Of a DNA stretch of 64,000 bases, positions 51,603-60,873 are shown one piece after another. A program made the position numbers and the translations under genes. Numbering within the stretch: position 1 is the first letter of the stretch; each line of letters begins with the position of its first letter. The stretch lies in the NCBI GenBank assembly GCA_964613745.1, contig CAZTJA010000004.1:1-64000 (forward strand), given 5' to 3'. The stretch comes from CAZTJA01 sp964613745. GTDB lineage: Bacteria > Desulfobacterota > Desulfomonilia > Desulfomonilales > Desulfomonilaceae. Under the pieces are notes generated by a model. The model saw only the letters and a list, made by a program, of their open reading frames with translations. It was not told the origin of the DNA and made no database searches.

Positions 51603-52883
51603 GTGGATGATCGAAAAAATAAGTCGCCCGAAGAACTGGGCGAAGCTGTCGGTAAGAAAATTGAGGAATTATTCGGCGGAATGTTTGCCGACGATATACC
51701 TCAAAGGGGTTCCCTAACTACCTCCACTGTTGTTTCTCCCGGAATTCCCTCACAATTCCCTCTCGACTCCGGAGCAGATGAGCCCCGAACCGAGTGGAAA
51801 ACTACATCGCCTCCCGCTGCGAAAACCCAGGAGAGCTGGTCGCTCGATGTGCCTTCACAGCCTAGGCGTGAAGTGCCTCAAAGATCGAGTTTCCAGGACA
51901 TAATCGACAGAATAGACGCACTGATCTATCATTTGGAATGGGAAGCGAGTCCCGAATCGGTCATTGAAATATCCGAAAAACTAAACGAGATTGAAGCATA
52001 CCTTCCGAGCACCGGACCGGCAAAGACAATTTTAGCAATGAATCGGCGCATCTTGCCGCGCTACAGCACGCCCGACTCGGTTCCGCATCCGGCTTTTATC
52101 AAATTGCTCAGAGACAGCATTGATGCTTTCAAAACCGTCAACGAGTCAAACGGTTCAAAACAGCCTTCTCAGTACTTGATCTCTCAAATTTCCGCTGGAT
52201 ACAAGAGTATATCGAACAATGTGTCCCCACCCCTAAAAGTCGCCGGCCCGGAAAACGGTAAATCCAGCGGCAAAATAATGGGCCTCATGACCGAATTCGG
52301 TGGTGCCATACGTCTTATTGAAGAAGTGAGTCGCAGATTATCGCGAAATTTAGGAACCCTAAGACAGGGTGGAGTCCTCTCGGGCGAGGAAATTACTCGA
52401 AGACTGGGAACGATTGAACATTTACTCACCGAACGAATCGGCAAACTCACATCTTTGCATAGTCAGCTGGCCGAAGTCGCGCAATCCGAATCCTTGGGTT
52501 CTAATGAATTCACTGCCCAAAGTGTTCCGCCTCAATTAGTCCTCATGGTTTGGGCCGGAATACCTCTTGCCGCTTCAAATTCAATCATTGCAGGTATCTA
52601 CCCCGTTTCGGCTCAACAGGTGGATCAGTTTGTAACGAAAGAAATTGTCACTCTTGGAATGACCAACATAAAACGTTTGCACATAAAAAGACCGAAGGGC
52701 ACGGAAGGTATAAAGCCTGCTTGGCTTGTACACTTCTGCAGCGGAGAAAAAAATTTCTTTCTGCTGCCCGAGAAACTCGCAGGTATCAGGAAGCCTCCTG
52801 AAGGGTGTGATCCGCTCCGAGATCCACGAGTAAAGATCGGCCCGACGGTTTACAACATTATCTATCCGGCTATTCTCAAGTAG
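51603..52883 (+). CDS. Unrecognised protein in the mglBA operon
   Basis: A 426-residue protein starting at GTG 51603, with GGAG 9 bp upstream. The first 110 residues are charged and then Pro/Ser/Thr-rich, probably disordered. From about 115 to 275 the sequence is helical (DIIDRIDALIYHLEWEASPESVIEISEKLNEIEAYL, then LIEEVSRRLSRNLGTLRQ). The last 125 residues (about 300-426) alternate strands and helices (LVLMVWAGIPLAASNSIIAGIYPVS; NIKRLHIKRPKG; WLVHFCSGEKNFFLLPEKLAGIR). No catalytic motif or membrane segment is visible. Tight spacing to mglA (32 bp) and to the kinase (6 bp) implies a shared job; it may be an MglA effector or scaffold. That is inference. Confidence 0.7.
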   Translation: MDDRKNKSPEELGEAVGKKIEELFGGMFADDIPQRGSLTTSTVVSPGIPSQFPLDSGADEPRTEWKTTSPPAAKTQESWSLDVPSQPRREVPQRSSFQDIIDRIDALIYHLEWEASPESVIEISEKLNEIEAYLPSTGPAKTILAMNRRILPRYSTPDSVPHPAFIKLLRDSIDAFKTVNESNGSKQPSQYLISQISAGYKSISNNVSPPLKVAGPENGKSSGKIMGLMTEFGGAIRLIEEVSRRLSRNLGTLRQGGVLSGEEITRRLGTIEHLLTERIGKLTSLHSQLAEVAQSESLGSNEFTAQSVPPQLVLMVWAGIPLAASNSIIAGIYPVSAQQVDQFVTKEIVTLGMTNIKRLHIKRPKGTEGIKPAWLVHFCSGEKNFFLLPEKLAGIRKPPEGCDPLRDPRVKIGPTVYNIIYPAILK

Positions 52884-52889
52884 TTTGAA

Positions 52890-54662
52890 ATGAACGATGC
52901 CGAGTTGAAAACAAGCGAATTGAAAGTTCCGGAAGCTCGGCAATCCTTATTTGAACCTCGGTTTTTCGGGCGCTACCTCCTCATTGATCAAATATCGAGA
53001 GGAGGAATGTCCGACATCTTTCTGGCAAAATCCCAGAGTGTCGGGGGATTCCAGAAACCCCAGGTCATCAAGAAACTCCTCCCTGCGTACGCCCTCAAAC
53101 CTCGTTACGTTAAACGTTTCATTAATGAAGCAACTACCCTGTCGCGGCTCAATCACTCAAACATCGTGCAGATTTTTGACATGGGAGTGATTAATTCCGA
53201 GTATTTCATTTCTCTGGAATTGATTGAAGGTAGAAACATCGCCCATATGATCTCCAAAGCTGTGCGAACCAGCCGCTTGCCAAGTATCGAACTCGCAATT
53301 TTCATTACTCTGCAAACTGCAAAGGGGCTGGCTTACGCCCACCGTAAAAAAGGGTCGGGCGGCGAAAATCTGATGTTGGTTCATCAGGATGTAAATTCAT
53401 TCAATGTAATGATTTCCTATGAAGCTGAAGTAAAAATCATCGATTTCGGTATTGCACGAATATTTCTGGACAAAGCCACTTCAAATGGACTTCCTATTAC
53501 CGGAAAGCTCCTGTACTTCTCTCCCGAACAGCTCTTGAGGAAAAATCTGGACCGAAGGGTGGATATTTACGGAACCGGTGTTCTCCTATATGAGCTGCTT
53601 ACCGGTGAAAGACTCGTCAAGCATCAAGAAACGATACCTCAAACAGTCAAGACCATCCTGGAGATGGACATATTATCAAAAGTCCGTGAACACGATAGGA
53701 TTCCGGAGCACCTTAAGCCGGTTCTCGTTCGAGCGATGGCAAGTGATCGCAATAAACGCTATTCATGGATGGAAGAATTAATTGACGCTCTCGAGTCCGT
53801 TGTGCAAAGCATGGGGCTTGTTCTCAATCAAAAAGAGTTCTCAAACTATCTCAAAGAACAATTCTCCAAGGAAATAGTGCTGGATCGTAGACGGATGCGA
53901 CGATTATTGTCGGAAGGAAGATCTGCAAAGGCAACTTCACCTACCAAAGATGCTTCTAAAGAGAAGCTGCCGTTGGTCGACCAAATTTTCTCATATAATT
54001 CAAACCCTACGATTTCCATGAGTTCGGATCCGGAGGAGAACGGTGAGCTTTCCATCAAAAGCATATCCGTCGATTCCGGAAGAGAGATTGTAAAGCAAGG
54101 AGATACAGGGCGGGAAATCTTCATTGTACAGAAGGGAAAAGTGCGCATCTTTTTTCACTCCGGGGATCAGAAGCAATCACTCCACCTGCTGGAACCCGGA
54201 GAACTTTTTGGCGAAAATTCGCTACTTCCCAACCCGACGAATTACTACTCTGCAATTGCAGAAGGGGATTGCACTCTGGTTGTTATAGAAGCGAAATCCT
54301 TTTCAAAACTCATGGGCAAAGATGTTTCGAGGCAAGTTCTCATCAAACTCATAGAACGTGTTCGTGATTCGGAACACCTCATAGAAGGTCTGTTGATGAA
54401 CGATGCTCTTTCACGTTTCATTTTCGGCATCCTGTATTTTGATAGAAGAGCAAACTCGGACAGCGATTCCATCGATTTGATGGAATTACGAGAATTGTTT
54501 AGGATTCCGGATGATGACGCGATTGACAAATATCTTAAAAAACTCGAGTCCCTCAAAGTATTGGAAATAGACGACAACAAAATTAATGTGCTCGACTCCT
54601 CGAAATTAGTGAATATCTTTAATGTTCTTGCCGGCCGTGGAAAATTCCTATTGAAAATATAA
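52890..54662 (+). CDS. Ser/Thr protein kinase with cyclic-nucleotide-binding-like and winged-helix-like C-terminus
   Basis: A 590-residue cytoplasmic protein. The kinase domain (about 25-295) has the Gly loop ISRGGMSDIFLA, the lysine in VIKKLL, the helix-C Glu in NEATTLSRL, a catalytic loop HQDVNSFNV (Asp and Asn kept, HQD for HRD), and DFGIA. After a linker a cyclic-nucleotide-binding fold follows (about 390-490, VKQGDTGREIFIVQKGKVRIF, PGELFGENSLL). The phosphate-binding Arg of true cAMP sites is not seen, the segment reading NYYSAIA. The last 90 residues resemble the helical end and winged-helix region of Crp-like proteins (MELRELFRIPDDDAIDKYLKKLESL). It is probably regulated within the MglA module. 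Confidence 0.88.
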   Translation: MNDAELKTSELKVPEARQSLFEPRFFGRYLLIDQISRGGMSDIFLAKSQSVGGFQKPQVIKKLLPAYALKPRYVKRFINEATTLSRLNHSNIVQIFDMGVINSEYFISLELIEGRNIAHMISKAVRTSRLPSIELAIFITLQTAKGLAYAHRKKGSGGENLMLVHQDVNSFNVMISYEAEVKIIDFGIARIFLDKATSNGLPITGKLLYFSPEQLLRKNLDRRVDIYGTGVLLYELLTGERLVKHQETIPQTVKTILEMDILSKVREHDRIPEHLKPVLVRAMASDRNKRYSWMEELIDALESVVQSMGLVLNQKEFSNYLKEQFSKEIVLDRRRMRRLLSEGRSAKATSPTKDASKEKLPLVDQIFSYNSNPTISMSSDPEENGELSIKSISVDSGREIVKQGDTGREIFIVQKGKVRIFFHSGDQKQSLHLLEPGELFGENSLLPNPTNYYSAIAEGDCTLVVIEAKSFSKLMGKDVSRQVLIKLIERVRDSEHLIEGLLMNDALSRFIFGILYFDRRANSDSDSIDLMELRELFRIPDDDAIDKYLKKLESLKVLEIDDNKINVLDSSKLVNIFNVLAGRGKFLLKI

Positions 54663-54706
54663 CTGCACAGTCCTAGCATGCCTTCTCATTCACAACTGAG
54701 GTACAC

Positions 54707-55435
54707 ATGAAAGTAGTCGCACTCAATGTCGCTCCAAGAATGGAGTCCGGTAACACTCAAAGCATTCTCAATCCATTTATCATAGGACTCAAACAAGCCG
54801 GAGCGGCCGTTGATTTAATTATGGCCGAAAAGAAGGATGTTAGGCAGTGTATCGGCTGTTTTTCGTGTTATGCAACCACTCCCGGCATCTGCGTCCACGA
54901 CGATGAAATGCCCGGTATTATCAACCGGATTTCCGACGCTGATATCTTCGTTCTCGCCTCGCCAATATATTTGGATGGGATAACGTCCTTAGGCAAGAAG
55001 CTCATAGACCGAATGGTGGTTTTCCTGGATCCGCATTTTTCTACGGATGAAGAAGGGGTTCTTCATCCTTTGCGTAAGAAATTCCCCTCCAAAATGGTCC
55101 TGGTTTCTGTTTGCGGATACCCCGGAGTCCAAAACTTTGATCCCCTTGTGAATCATTTCAAGCGATTGTCCAGAAATTTTCATTCGGAGTTTTCAGGCGC
55201 AGTGCTGCGACCCGCAGCCTTCTCGATGCTGCTTACCAGAAAGTACCCGGAGAAGATCAAAGCCGTAATGGATGCAATTCGCACGGCCGGATCCGAGGTA
55301 ATAACCCAGGGGAAAATTGCCGAAAGTACATCAGAGGCCATAGCCGCTGAAATTTGTTCACCCGATGAGCTTGTAGCAATGGCAAATGCCTATTGGGACA
55401 GAGAACTGGATAAGCTCAATACTCAAAAGACTTGA
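54707..55435 (+). CDS. Iron-sulfur flavoprotein / NADPH-dependent FMN reductase family protein
   Basis: A 242-residue flavodoxin-fold protein. The FMN phosphate loop is NVAPRMESGNTQSIL near the N-terminus. A cysteine cluster CIGCFSCYATTPGIC (C at about 47, 50, 53, 61) is typical of the iron-sulfur flavoprotein family (Isf) of anaerobes, and SPIYLDGITSLGKKLIDR lies at the flavin site. Such proteins transfer electrons between ferredoxin and small acceptors, such as oxygen or peroxide. It is 44 bp after the kinase gene and may be part of that operon or independent. Confidence 0.82.
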   Translation: MKVVALNVAPRMESGNTQSILNPFIIGLKQAGAAVDLIMAEKKDVRQCIGCFSCYATTPGICVHDDEMPGIINRISDADIFVLASPIYLDGITSLGKKLIDRMVVFLDPHFSTDEEGVLHPLRKKFPSKMVLVSVCGYPGVQNFDPLVNHFKRLSRNFHSEFSGAVLRPAAFSMLLTRKYPEKIKAVMDAIRTAGSEVITQGKIAESTSEAIAAEICSPDELVAMANAYWDRELDKLNTQKT

Positions 55436-55564
55436 CGGTGAACGGTCTCCCGCTTTTCAAAAACTTTTTCTAAAGAACCCGATTAGATTGCATTCAATAT
55501 CGAATTTCCGTTCATCAATATTGTTTTCAAATCATTCGGGAAAACGATCTGAACCGGAGCTTGC

Positions 55565-57652
55565 ATGAGCTTCGAATTTCGCCGGCACTGTCGGATGACT
55601 AAAACCTTTCTATTCCTTCTCATAACGACTCTTCTTACCGGTGGGGTGCTGTCGGCGGAACACGTTTGGGCCGGCGGTGTCTTTCATGTTTTTCCTCCCA
55701 AAATAGAAGATCAAATTGTGCCGGTTGCGAGACCTATCGTCCTTGTTTCCAAGTCCCTTGTCACCGTTTCGGAGAAGACGATCGAATACAGACTGGAGCA
55801 GACTTTTTACAACGACAATGATTATGAATTGGAAGGTGTCTTTCTGTTTCCATATTTAGGGCCTTCCAATGATCTTGAAATCAAGATCAACGATCTTTCG
55901 GCTCCATATGAACTGCTTTCCCCAACCGATATGACATCTCTGCTTAAAAAGATAACTCTTGCCGGCAGAGATCCTACATTGCTCGAACTCGGACAAAACA
56001 GTAACTACGTTGTAAGAAATGTTTCCATAAGCAGTCGTAAGCAAAAGAACATAAAAATGAAGCTCACTCTTCAATTACCATCTGAAGAGAGAGAAACTCT
56101 CAATCTATTGATCCCTTTTATCGGTGAAAGATATTCAATGACACCCGTTCGGGAAATGGATATCCGAATACGATTTAAGTCGGTGCGCCCGGTCCGAAAT
56201 TTCTTTTCTTCAACCAATCATTTTTCGATCATTCGGGAGACGCCCTACAGATGCCTTATTCAGGCCGGGAGAAACGGTCAAAAAGTCAGAGAAGATTTCC
56301 AACTCTTAAGTAGTTTTTCAGATAAAGAGCTGGATATTCTATCCTTAACTCACAGGACAGGGGACGGAAAAGGTTCCTTTATGGTGCTCATTTCTCCACC
56401 TATGAACCAAACCACGACGAAAGAAGCCGAAAAAGATGTTGTTTTTCTGGTAGATACTTCCGGAAGTCTTAAAGAAGGAGATTTCAGCATTGCCAAACGG
56501 ATAGTGGAGCTTGGACTTCAGCGATTAAAACCGACGGATCGCTTCAATATCCTAACCATGAGCACCAAAATCAATCGAATTTTCGATAAACTGGTGTATG
56601 CCACCGAGGAAAACAAAATGGAAGCCTCACGGAATCTCATAGCGATAAACCGGGGAGGCGGCACGGACCTGTACAACGGAATCATCAATTCCGTCGAACA
56701 ATTTTCCACAAGAAAGCGGCCGTCCTATTTGATAATTGCCGGAGATGGCCGTCCTTCAATTGGCATTACCAACCCGGAAACGATTCTGCACGACGTGAAT
56801 CAGTTCAATCGGCAAAAAACACGCATATTTTCCATGGCCATAGGGACAACTGCGGAAACGGTTTTGTTGGATCGTATAGCAAAAGCTCATCGCGGCAGTA
56901 TAATTCAGATATCCGGTGATGGGGATTCGGACAAAATGATAAAGGATTTTTTCAGCGAAGTATCTCAGCCTATTTTGTCGGATGCCCATGTCGACTTCAC
57001 AGGATCCGCCGTTGAAGACCTGGAACCGAAGACACTCTCTGACCTTTTTGGTAATGACCCTCTCTCGGTTTTCGGGCGGTACAATGTTTCAGCTCAAGCA
57101 GAAACCTCCATGAAATTTCGGGCCAAGATGTTCGGCAAATCCAAGACGGTGGTTCAAGACTTGTCTCTCCCAAAAGAAAACCCGGAAAATGGATTCATAG
57201 AAACCATTTGGGCTATGCGGCGAATGGCCGCCCTCATCGATCGCGAGAAACTGAAGGGTTCGGACGCAGAGCTTCGCGAGACAATGGTTTCACTTGCTTC
57301 AGAATTCGGATTCCTTCTACCTTTTGGGGAAAGTAGTTCAGGAAGGCGATCAAGCCTCGATGCAAAAACCGGCAACCTATTTTGGCATTACAAGAACTCT
57401 ACCGTGCCCACTGATGTGCAAAGTGAAACGTTTAAGAGAATTGGGATTAAAAAGTTCCGTCTGCTCAACGGGATCTGGACGGACCTCAACTACAAACCAG
57501 GATCTCCGGTGTACTCAATTGAATTCCTCAGCAACGTTTACATGGAATTGATCGAACAACACCCTGATTTGCGTCCGTATTTGGCCCTGGGTCCGGAAGT
57601 CATCATTGCCTGGAAGGAAAAGAACTTCAGAATTACTCAAAATCTGAACTGA
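55565..57652 (+). CDS. Exported VIT and von Willebrand A domain protein
   Basis: A 695-residue protein. I keep the ATG at 55565, with GGAG 5 bp upstream; an ATG at 55595 also fits. A signal peptide (KTFLFLLITTLLTGGVLSAEHVWA) is followed by a VIT domain (about 45-165, ISSRKQKNIKMKLTLQLPSEERE, FLFPYLGPSNDLEIKI). A vWA domain (about 290-460) has the metal-ion site DTSGS near residue 297 and a later GGGTDLYNGI. The VIT-vWA order is that of inter-alpha-trypsin inhibitor heavy-chain relatives, and bacterial ones are periplasmic or surface proteins of unknown function. The last 230 residues are unrecognised. A second vWA protein is encoded at 36419-37636. Confidence 0.85.
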   Translation: MSFEFRRHCRMTKTFLFLLITTLLTGGVLSAEHVWAGGVFHVFPPKIEDQIVPVARPIVLVSKSLVTVSEKTIEYRLEQTFYNDNDYELEGVFLFPYLGPSNDLEIKINDLSAPYELLSPTDMTSLLKKITLAGRDPTLLELGQNSNYVVRNVSISSRKQKNIKMKLTLQLPSEERETLNLLIPFIGERYSMTPVREMDIRIRFKSVRPVRNFFSSTNHFSIIRETPYRCLIQAGRNGQKVREDFQLLSSFSDKELDILSLTHRTGDGKGSFMVLISPPMNQTTTKEAEKDVVFLVDTSGSLKEGDFSIAKRIVELGLQRLKPTDRFNILTMSTKINRIFDKLVYATEENKMEASRNLIAINRGGGTDLYNGIINSVEQFSTRKRPSYLIIAGDGRPSIGITNPETILHDVNQFNRQKTRIFSMAIGTTAETVLLDRIAKAHRGSIIQISGDGDSDKMIKDFFSEVSQPILSDAHVDFTGSAVEDLEPKTLSDLFGNDPLSVFGRYNVSAQAETSMKFRAKMFGKSKTVVQDLSLPKENPENGFIETIWAMRRMAALIDREKLKGSDAELRETMVSLASEFGFLLPFGESSSGRRSSLDAKTGNLFWHYKNSTVPTDVQSETFKRIGIKKFRLLNGIWTDLNYKPGSPVYSIEFLSNVYMELIEQHPDLRPYLALGPEVIIAWKEKNFRITQNLN

Positions 57653-57820
57653 TTGGTGACTAACGTACCCGATGCATCATTCCATTCACATGCCGTTGCG
57701 ACATGTATCCGCTCAAATAGGTATTTGGCCAAAAGATCGGATCGGCTCTTGACGAAAAACAAATTGACCTAATGACGGTTTAAGTATATATATGCTTAAA
57801 ATTCGATGGGTAGTGAGATC

Positions 57821-58066
57821 ATGAAAACTCGCATTTGCATTGTGTTGCTGGTCACTTTTCTTATGATGTCGGTTCCGACACATTCCAATGCTTTTGCCAT
57901 TCTCAGGTATACCTTCGATGCCATAGCAAACCAATTCGGTCTGGATCGTGGACCTATCCCCAAAGAAATTCCAAAAAATCCGGCTTATGGAATTTATCCC
58001 AACAAAATGGGGGCACCAATGCGATCGGACCTGAACAGAACGCATATTCAAGCAGAGGGATTTTAA
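57821..58066 (+). CDS. Small secreted protein
   Basis: A protein of 81 residues from the ATG at 57821 (an ATG at 57806 adds 5). The N-terminus is a clear signal peptide (TRICIVLLVTFLMMSVPTHSNA). The mature part has about 55 residues, with no cysteine, two Pro-rich turns and a neutral charge; no family is recognised. It ends 14 bp before the convergent response-regulator gene. A real gene is likely from the signal peptide, but the support is limited. Confidence 0.5.
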   Translation: MKTRICIVLLVTFLMMSVPTHSNAFAILRYTFDAIANQFGLDRGPIPKEIPKNPAYGIYPNKMGAPMRSDLNRTHIQAEGF

Positions 58067-58079
58067 ATTTAGGATAGAT

Positions 58080-58508
58080 TTACTGAACCGATAGCATTCC
58101 CGATTGAATTTTTCCCATAATATCCGCGAATCTACCCGGATAAGACTTGCTGAGCACATCTCGGACTGAACTCTTCAGATCATCTACGTTGTTACCACGC
58201 TTTTCTAAAAATGCAGCCGCTTGTTCAACAATTTCATCTGATGCGTGCTCCGTCATCAAGGTGTAAATTACTATGGGAATTGAGCTCTTCCTTGCCAATA
58301 CTTTTTCGAGAATTTCCGTTTCCACCGAATAAGGTATATCCAAATCAATTATCAAAAGGTCAGGGATCTTGGCTTCCACAATGCCCAGCAATTCATGTTC
58401 GTCCTTTGCGGTCAGCACGGAGAAGCCATCGGATTCAAATTCGCGCCGCAGAAAATCGCGAACGTGGCGATTTTTATCGGCAATTAAAAGCACGAATTGA
58501 TTGCTCAT
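58080..58508 (-). CDS. Stand-alone response regulator receiver protein
   Basis: A 142-residue receiver domain with a short helical tail. The phospho-acceptor is D55 (LLIIDLDIPYS), the switch is the Thr in VIYTLM, and the lysine is in FLEKRG. The acidic pocket at the N-terminus is ADKN, a single Asp where two acidic residues are usual, so metal binding may be weaker. There is no output domain. No kinase gene is adjacent. The ATG has GAGG about 8 bp upstream. It probably acts through protein contact with an unlinked partner. Confidence 0.85.
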   Translation of the reverse strand: MSNQFVLLIADKNRHVRDFLRREFESDGFSVLTAKDEHELLGIVEAKIPDLLIIDLDIPYSVETEILEKVLARKSSIPIVIYTLMTEHASDEIVEQAAAFLEKRGNNVDDLKSSVRDVLSKSYPGRFADIMGKIQSGMLSVQ

Positions 58509-58660
58509 GGTTGACTCCTCGTAGGAAAGACCTCAAGCAATGCTCGTGCCAATGAACTATGCAGCAAGTTGTGGGATTAATTCAGACAAATTTTAAATTC
58601 TGATTTTTGTCACCACATCCATTCTGTAAATTTTTCTGACATATCGTAAAATTACCTAGG

Positions 58661-59791
58661 TTAAATCGGCGTATCCTCATTCAATTCACCGGAAACTTGA
58701 AATTCTTTCATAAACTTGCGGTCAATATAGTCCTTCAATTTAAACATGAGACGGTTTTGCCAGACGAAATTCTTGCGCATAAAAATACCAGTACCGTCAC
58801 CCATGTTGAAGATCAACATGTATATCTTCTGGGGTTCAAAGGCTTTCAATTCCCCGCCATTTAGAGCAGCCGTCAAATTGTCCCTCAGAATAGGATTCTG
58901 CCTGACTGCGTATACCCCAACTTTGTCGAGCGGTTCCTTTTCAAAGAAAATGCAGTCGCCTCCTCCGAACATTTCCGGGTATTTCGGACTTTGCAGAAAT
59001 TGATTCACGAGCAGACCCCCATCTTTCCCTACGGGTAAGCCCGAGTCGGCAAAAATTCGCGAAGGCTTTACCCCCATTGCCGAAAAAACAATGTCGTAAT
59101 CAATTATCGATCCATTGGATAAGATTAACTTCGAGTTCCTGCTTTCCACGACCTTCACTCGCTCCAGAACCTCAACTCCTCTGGCCTGCAAAGACTTGCG
59201 AGCCAGTTCCGCCGCTTTGTCGGCAACATTCGCAAGCAACTGAGATCCGGCAACCAGCGTTATCTTTGCGCTTCCTGAATTGTCTCTTACCAGCTTTTCT
59301 ATATTTCCCGTAAGCTCTACCCCCGCAGGGCCGCCACCAATTATCGCGATTCTCGGGCGACCGGATCGCAATCCATCCAGTACAGTTTTCTGAGCCTTGA
59401 GAAGATTCACAATTGGTTTCACCGCAAAGACCTTGGATCCGTTATGAGAAAACAAATCATAAGGAACTGAACTGCCCGTGTTGAAAGAAATCACATCATA
59501 GGGAACCTTCGTTTCTGTATCCAAAAGGATTGTTTTCTCTTCAGGCAGAATTCTCGTTACTGATCCCAGAACAAATTCTGCGCCGCGACCTTCGACCATC
59601 TTTTTAATATTGAACCTGACTTCTTGAGGTTTATACGTCTTGGAAAGCAATCCCGGACCCATTCCTGAATAGTAGTGGTGAACCGCCGGACTGACGACCG
59701 TAACGGAATGCCCTTGTTTGATGTACTCAGGTATATTCATCAGGGCCGTCAGATGAGCGTGCCCCCCTCCCACCAGCACTAATCGTTTCAT
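58661..59791 (-). CDS. NDH-2/SQR-like FAD-dependent pyridine nucleotide-disulfide oxidoreductase
   Basis: I start at the ATG at 59791 (376 residues): AAAGGAG lies 7 bp upstream and the product begins at once with the FAD dinucleotide loop KRLVLVGGGHAHL. The NAD(P) loop is IAIIGGGPAGVELTGNI at about 145, and the late FAD contact is FGGGDCIF. The family includes type II NADH dehydrogenases, sulfide:quinone reductases and selenide/water dikinase-linked flavoproteins (the GGGHAHL start is seen in the last). I see no SQR-type catalytic cysteine pair, so NDH-2-like is the safer call. A peripheral membrane location is likely. Confidence 0.82.
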   Translation of the reverse strand: MKRLVLVGGGHAHLTALMNIPEYIKQGHSVTVVSPAVHHYYSGMGPGLLSKTYKPQEVRFNIKKMVEGRGAEFVLGSVTRILPEEKTILLDTETKVPYDVISFNTGSSVPYDLFSHNGSKVFAVKPIVNLLKAQKTVLDGLRSGRPRIAIIGGGPAGVELTGNIEKLVRDNSGSAKITLVAGSQLLANVADKAAELARKSLQARGVEVLERVKVVESRNSKLILSNGSIIDYDIVFSAMGVKPSRIFADSGLPVGKDGGLLVNQFLQSPKYPEMFGGGDCIFFEKEPLDKVGVYAVRQNPILRDNLTAALNGGELKAFEPQKIYMLIFNMGDGTGIFMRKNFVWQNRLMFKLKDYIDRKFMKEFQVSGELNEDTPI

Positions 59792-59879
59792 TGCTTTGCT
59801 CCTTTCACAACTTGCCGGGCTTTGCATCGTACGAAATTGAAATTCTGTGGGCGCCTTATTAAAAAATTACCCTTCTTTG

Positions 59880-60641
59880 TTACGTCTTGCTCTCCAATAG
59901 CTCTTTCATTGTCATATAAGCATCATGTCCCAGCACGGCTTCTTCCGTAAGATAATTTTCGATGTCGCGAAATTCGGAAATGGTTTGTATGGTAACAAAC
60001 TTGCCGTAATCCCAATCTGCTATTTCTCTCTTGTAGACACTCCGCAAAAAACCGGAAATTTTCCGCAACACCTCTCCGTCCGATGCTTCGATTTCAATCT
60101 CATGGTGATGGATATTCCGATTTTCAGCCACAAACGTGGTCTTATCTAAAACGAGAACCGCTGTCTTAGGTGGAGGAACATCGATTTTTGCAGATAATCT
60201 GGAAGTGATTCTGGCCTGAACACATGAAAAACCGGCATCTTTCAAGTAATTTGCAGGGTCTCCCGAATGAGCCGAGATTTTGTCGGTACGAATACCGAAT
60301 GAGCGTAGTGTGTCGACTATTTCTTTCACAGAATCTTTTGAATAAACTCGCTCCAATTCTACACGATGAGGCACTCCATGTTTCAGAAATGGAGGTCCCT
60401 TGAGTGTAATGAGCTTCGATTCGTTAATAGTTCTTATTCTGATGGTCAGACGTTTCCATTGCAACTGATGGTCGGGTAAATCGAAATATTCATCAAGCAG
60501 CAGGCTATTTTCAAACATGCCCAAGGCATATGGTCCGATCCTGTCCATTCGCCGTAATCGTTCAAGCACGGATTCAACATGCTCGCCGAAAATCACAAAG
60601 CTTTTTTCAATCTCAAGATCGGATCGTTTACTCATCAACAT
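59880..60641 (-). CDS. CYTH-domain protein (class IV adenylate cyclase / triphosphatase fold)
   Basis: A protein of about 253 residues from the ATG at 60641 (an upstream ATG at 60656 and a later one at 60635 are possible). Near the N-terminus the CYTH signature EIEK is present, followed by alternating acidic and basic strands (RLTIRIRTINESKLITLKGP, HRVELERVYS, LVLDKTTFV, HHEIEIEASDGE) that form the triphosphate tunnel. CYTH enzymes hydrolyse triphosphates (ThiTP, PPPi) or make cAMP. I see no CHAD domain. It is divergent from the nuo operon and shares a 230-bp upstream region. The substrate cannot be told from sequence. Confidence 0.82.
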   Translation of the reverse strand: MLMSKRSDLEIEKSFVIFGEHVESVLERLRRMDRIGPYALGMFENSLLLDEYFDLPDHQLQWKRLTIRIRTINESKLITLKGPPFLKHGVPHRVELERVYSKDSVKEIVDTLRSFGIRTDKISAHSGDPANYLKDAGFSCVQARITSRLSAKIDVPPPKTAVLVLDKTTFVAENRNIHHHEIEIEASDGEVLRKISGFLRSVYKREIADWDYGKFVTIQTISEFRDIENYLTEEAVLGHDAYMTMKELLESKT

Positions 60642-60873
60642 ACCCACGCCGAACAAACCGTTACAAAAGGTTCAACAAAGTGTATACTACTGATAATTGT
60701 AGTGACAATGAACTGGACTGAGAATCTGGAACGTTCACAAATTGAAATTGTCCGATTCCGAAAAGAATACTGCATAAACTAATTTGAACAAATGCTAATT
60801 TTGGATTAGAACTATTTAGAATTCAGAGAAGTATCTGCATTATTCTGGCATATTGTTATACCCGGAGCTTTGA

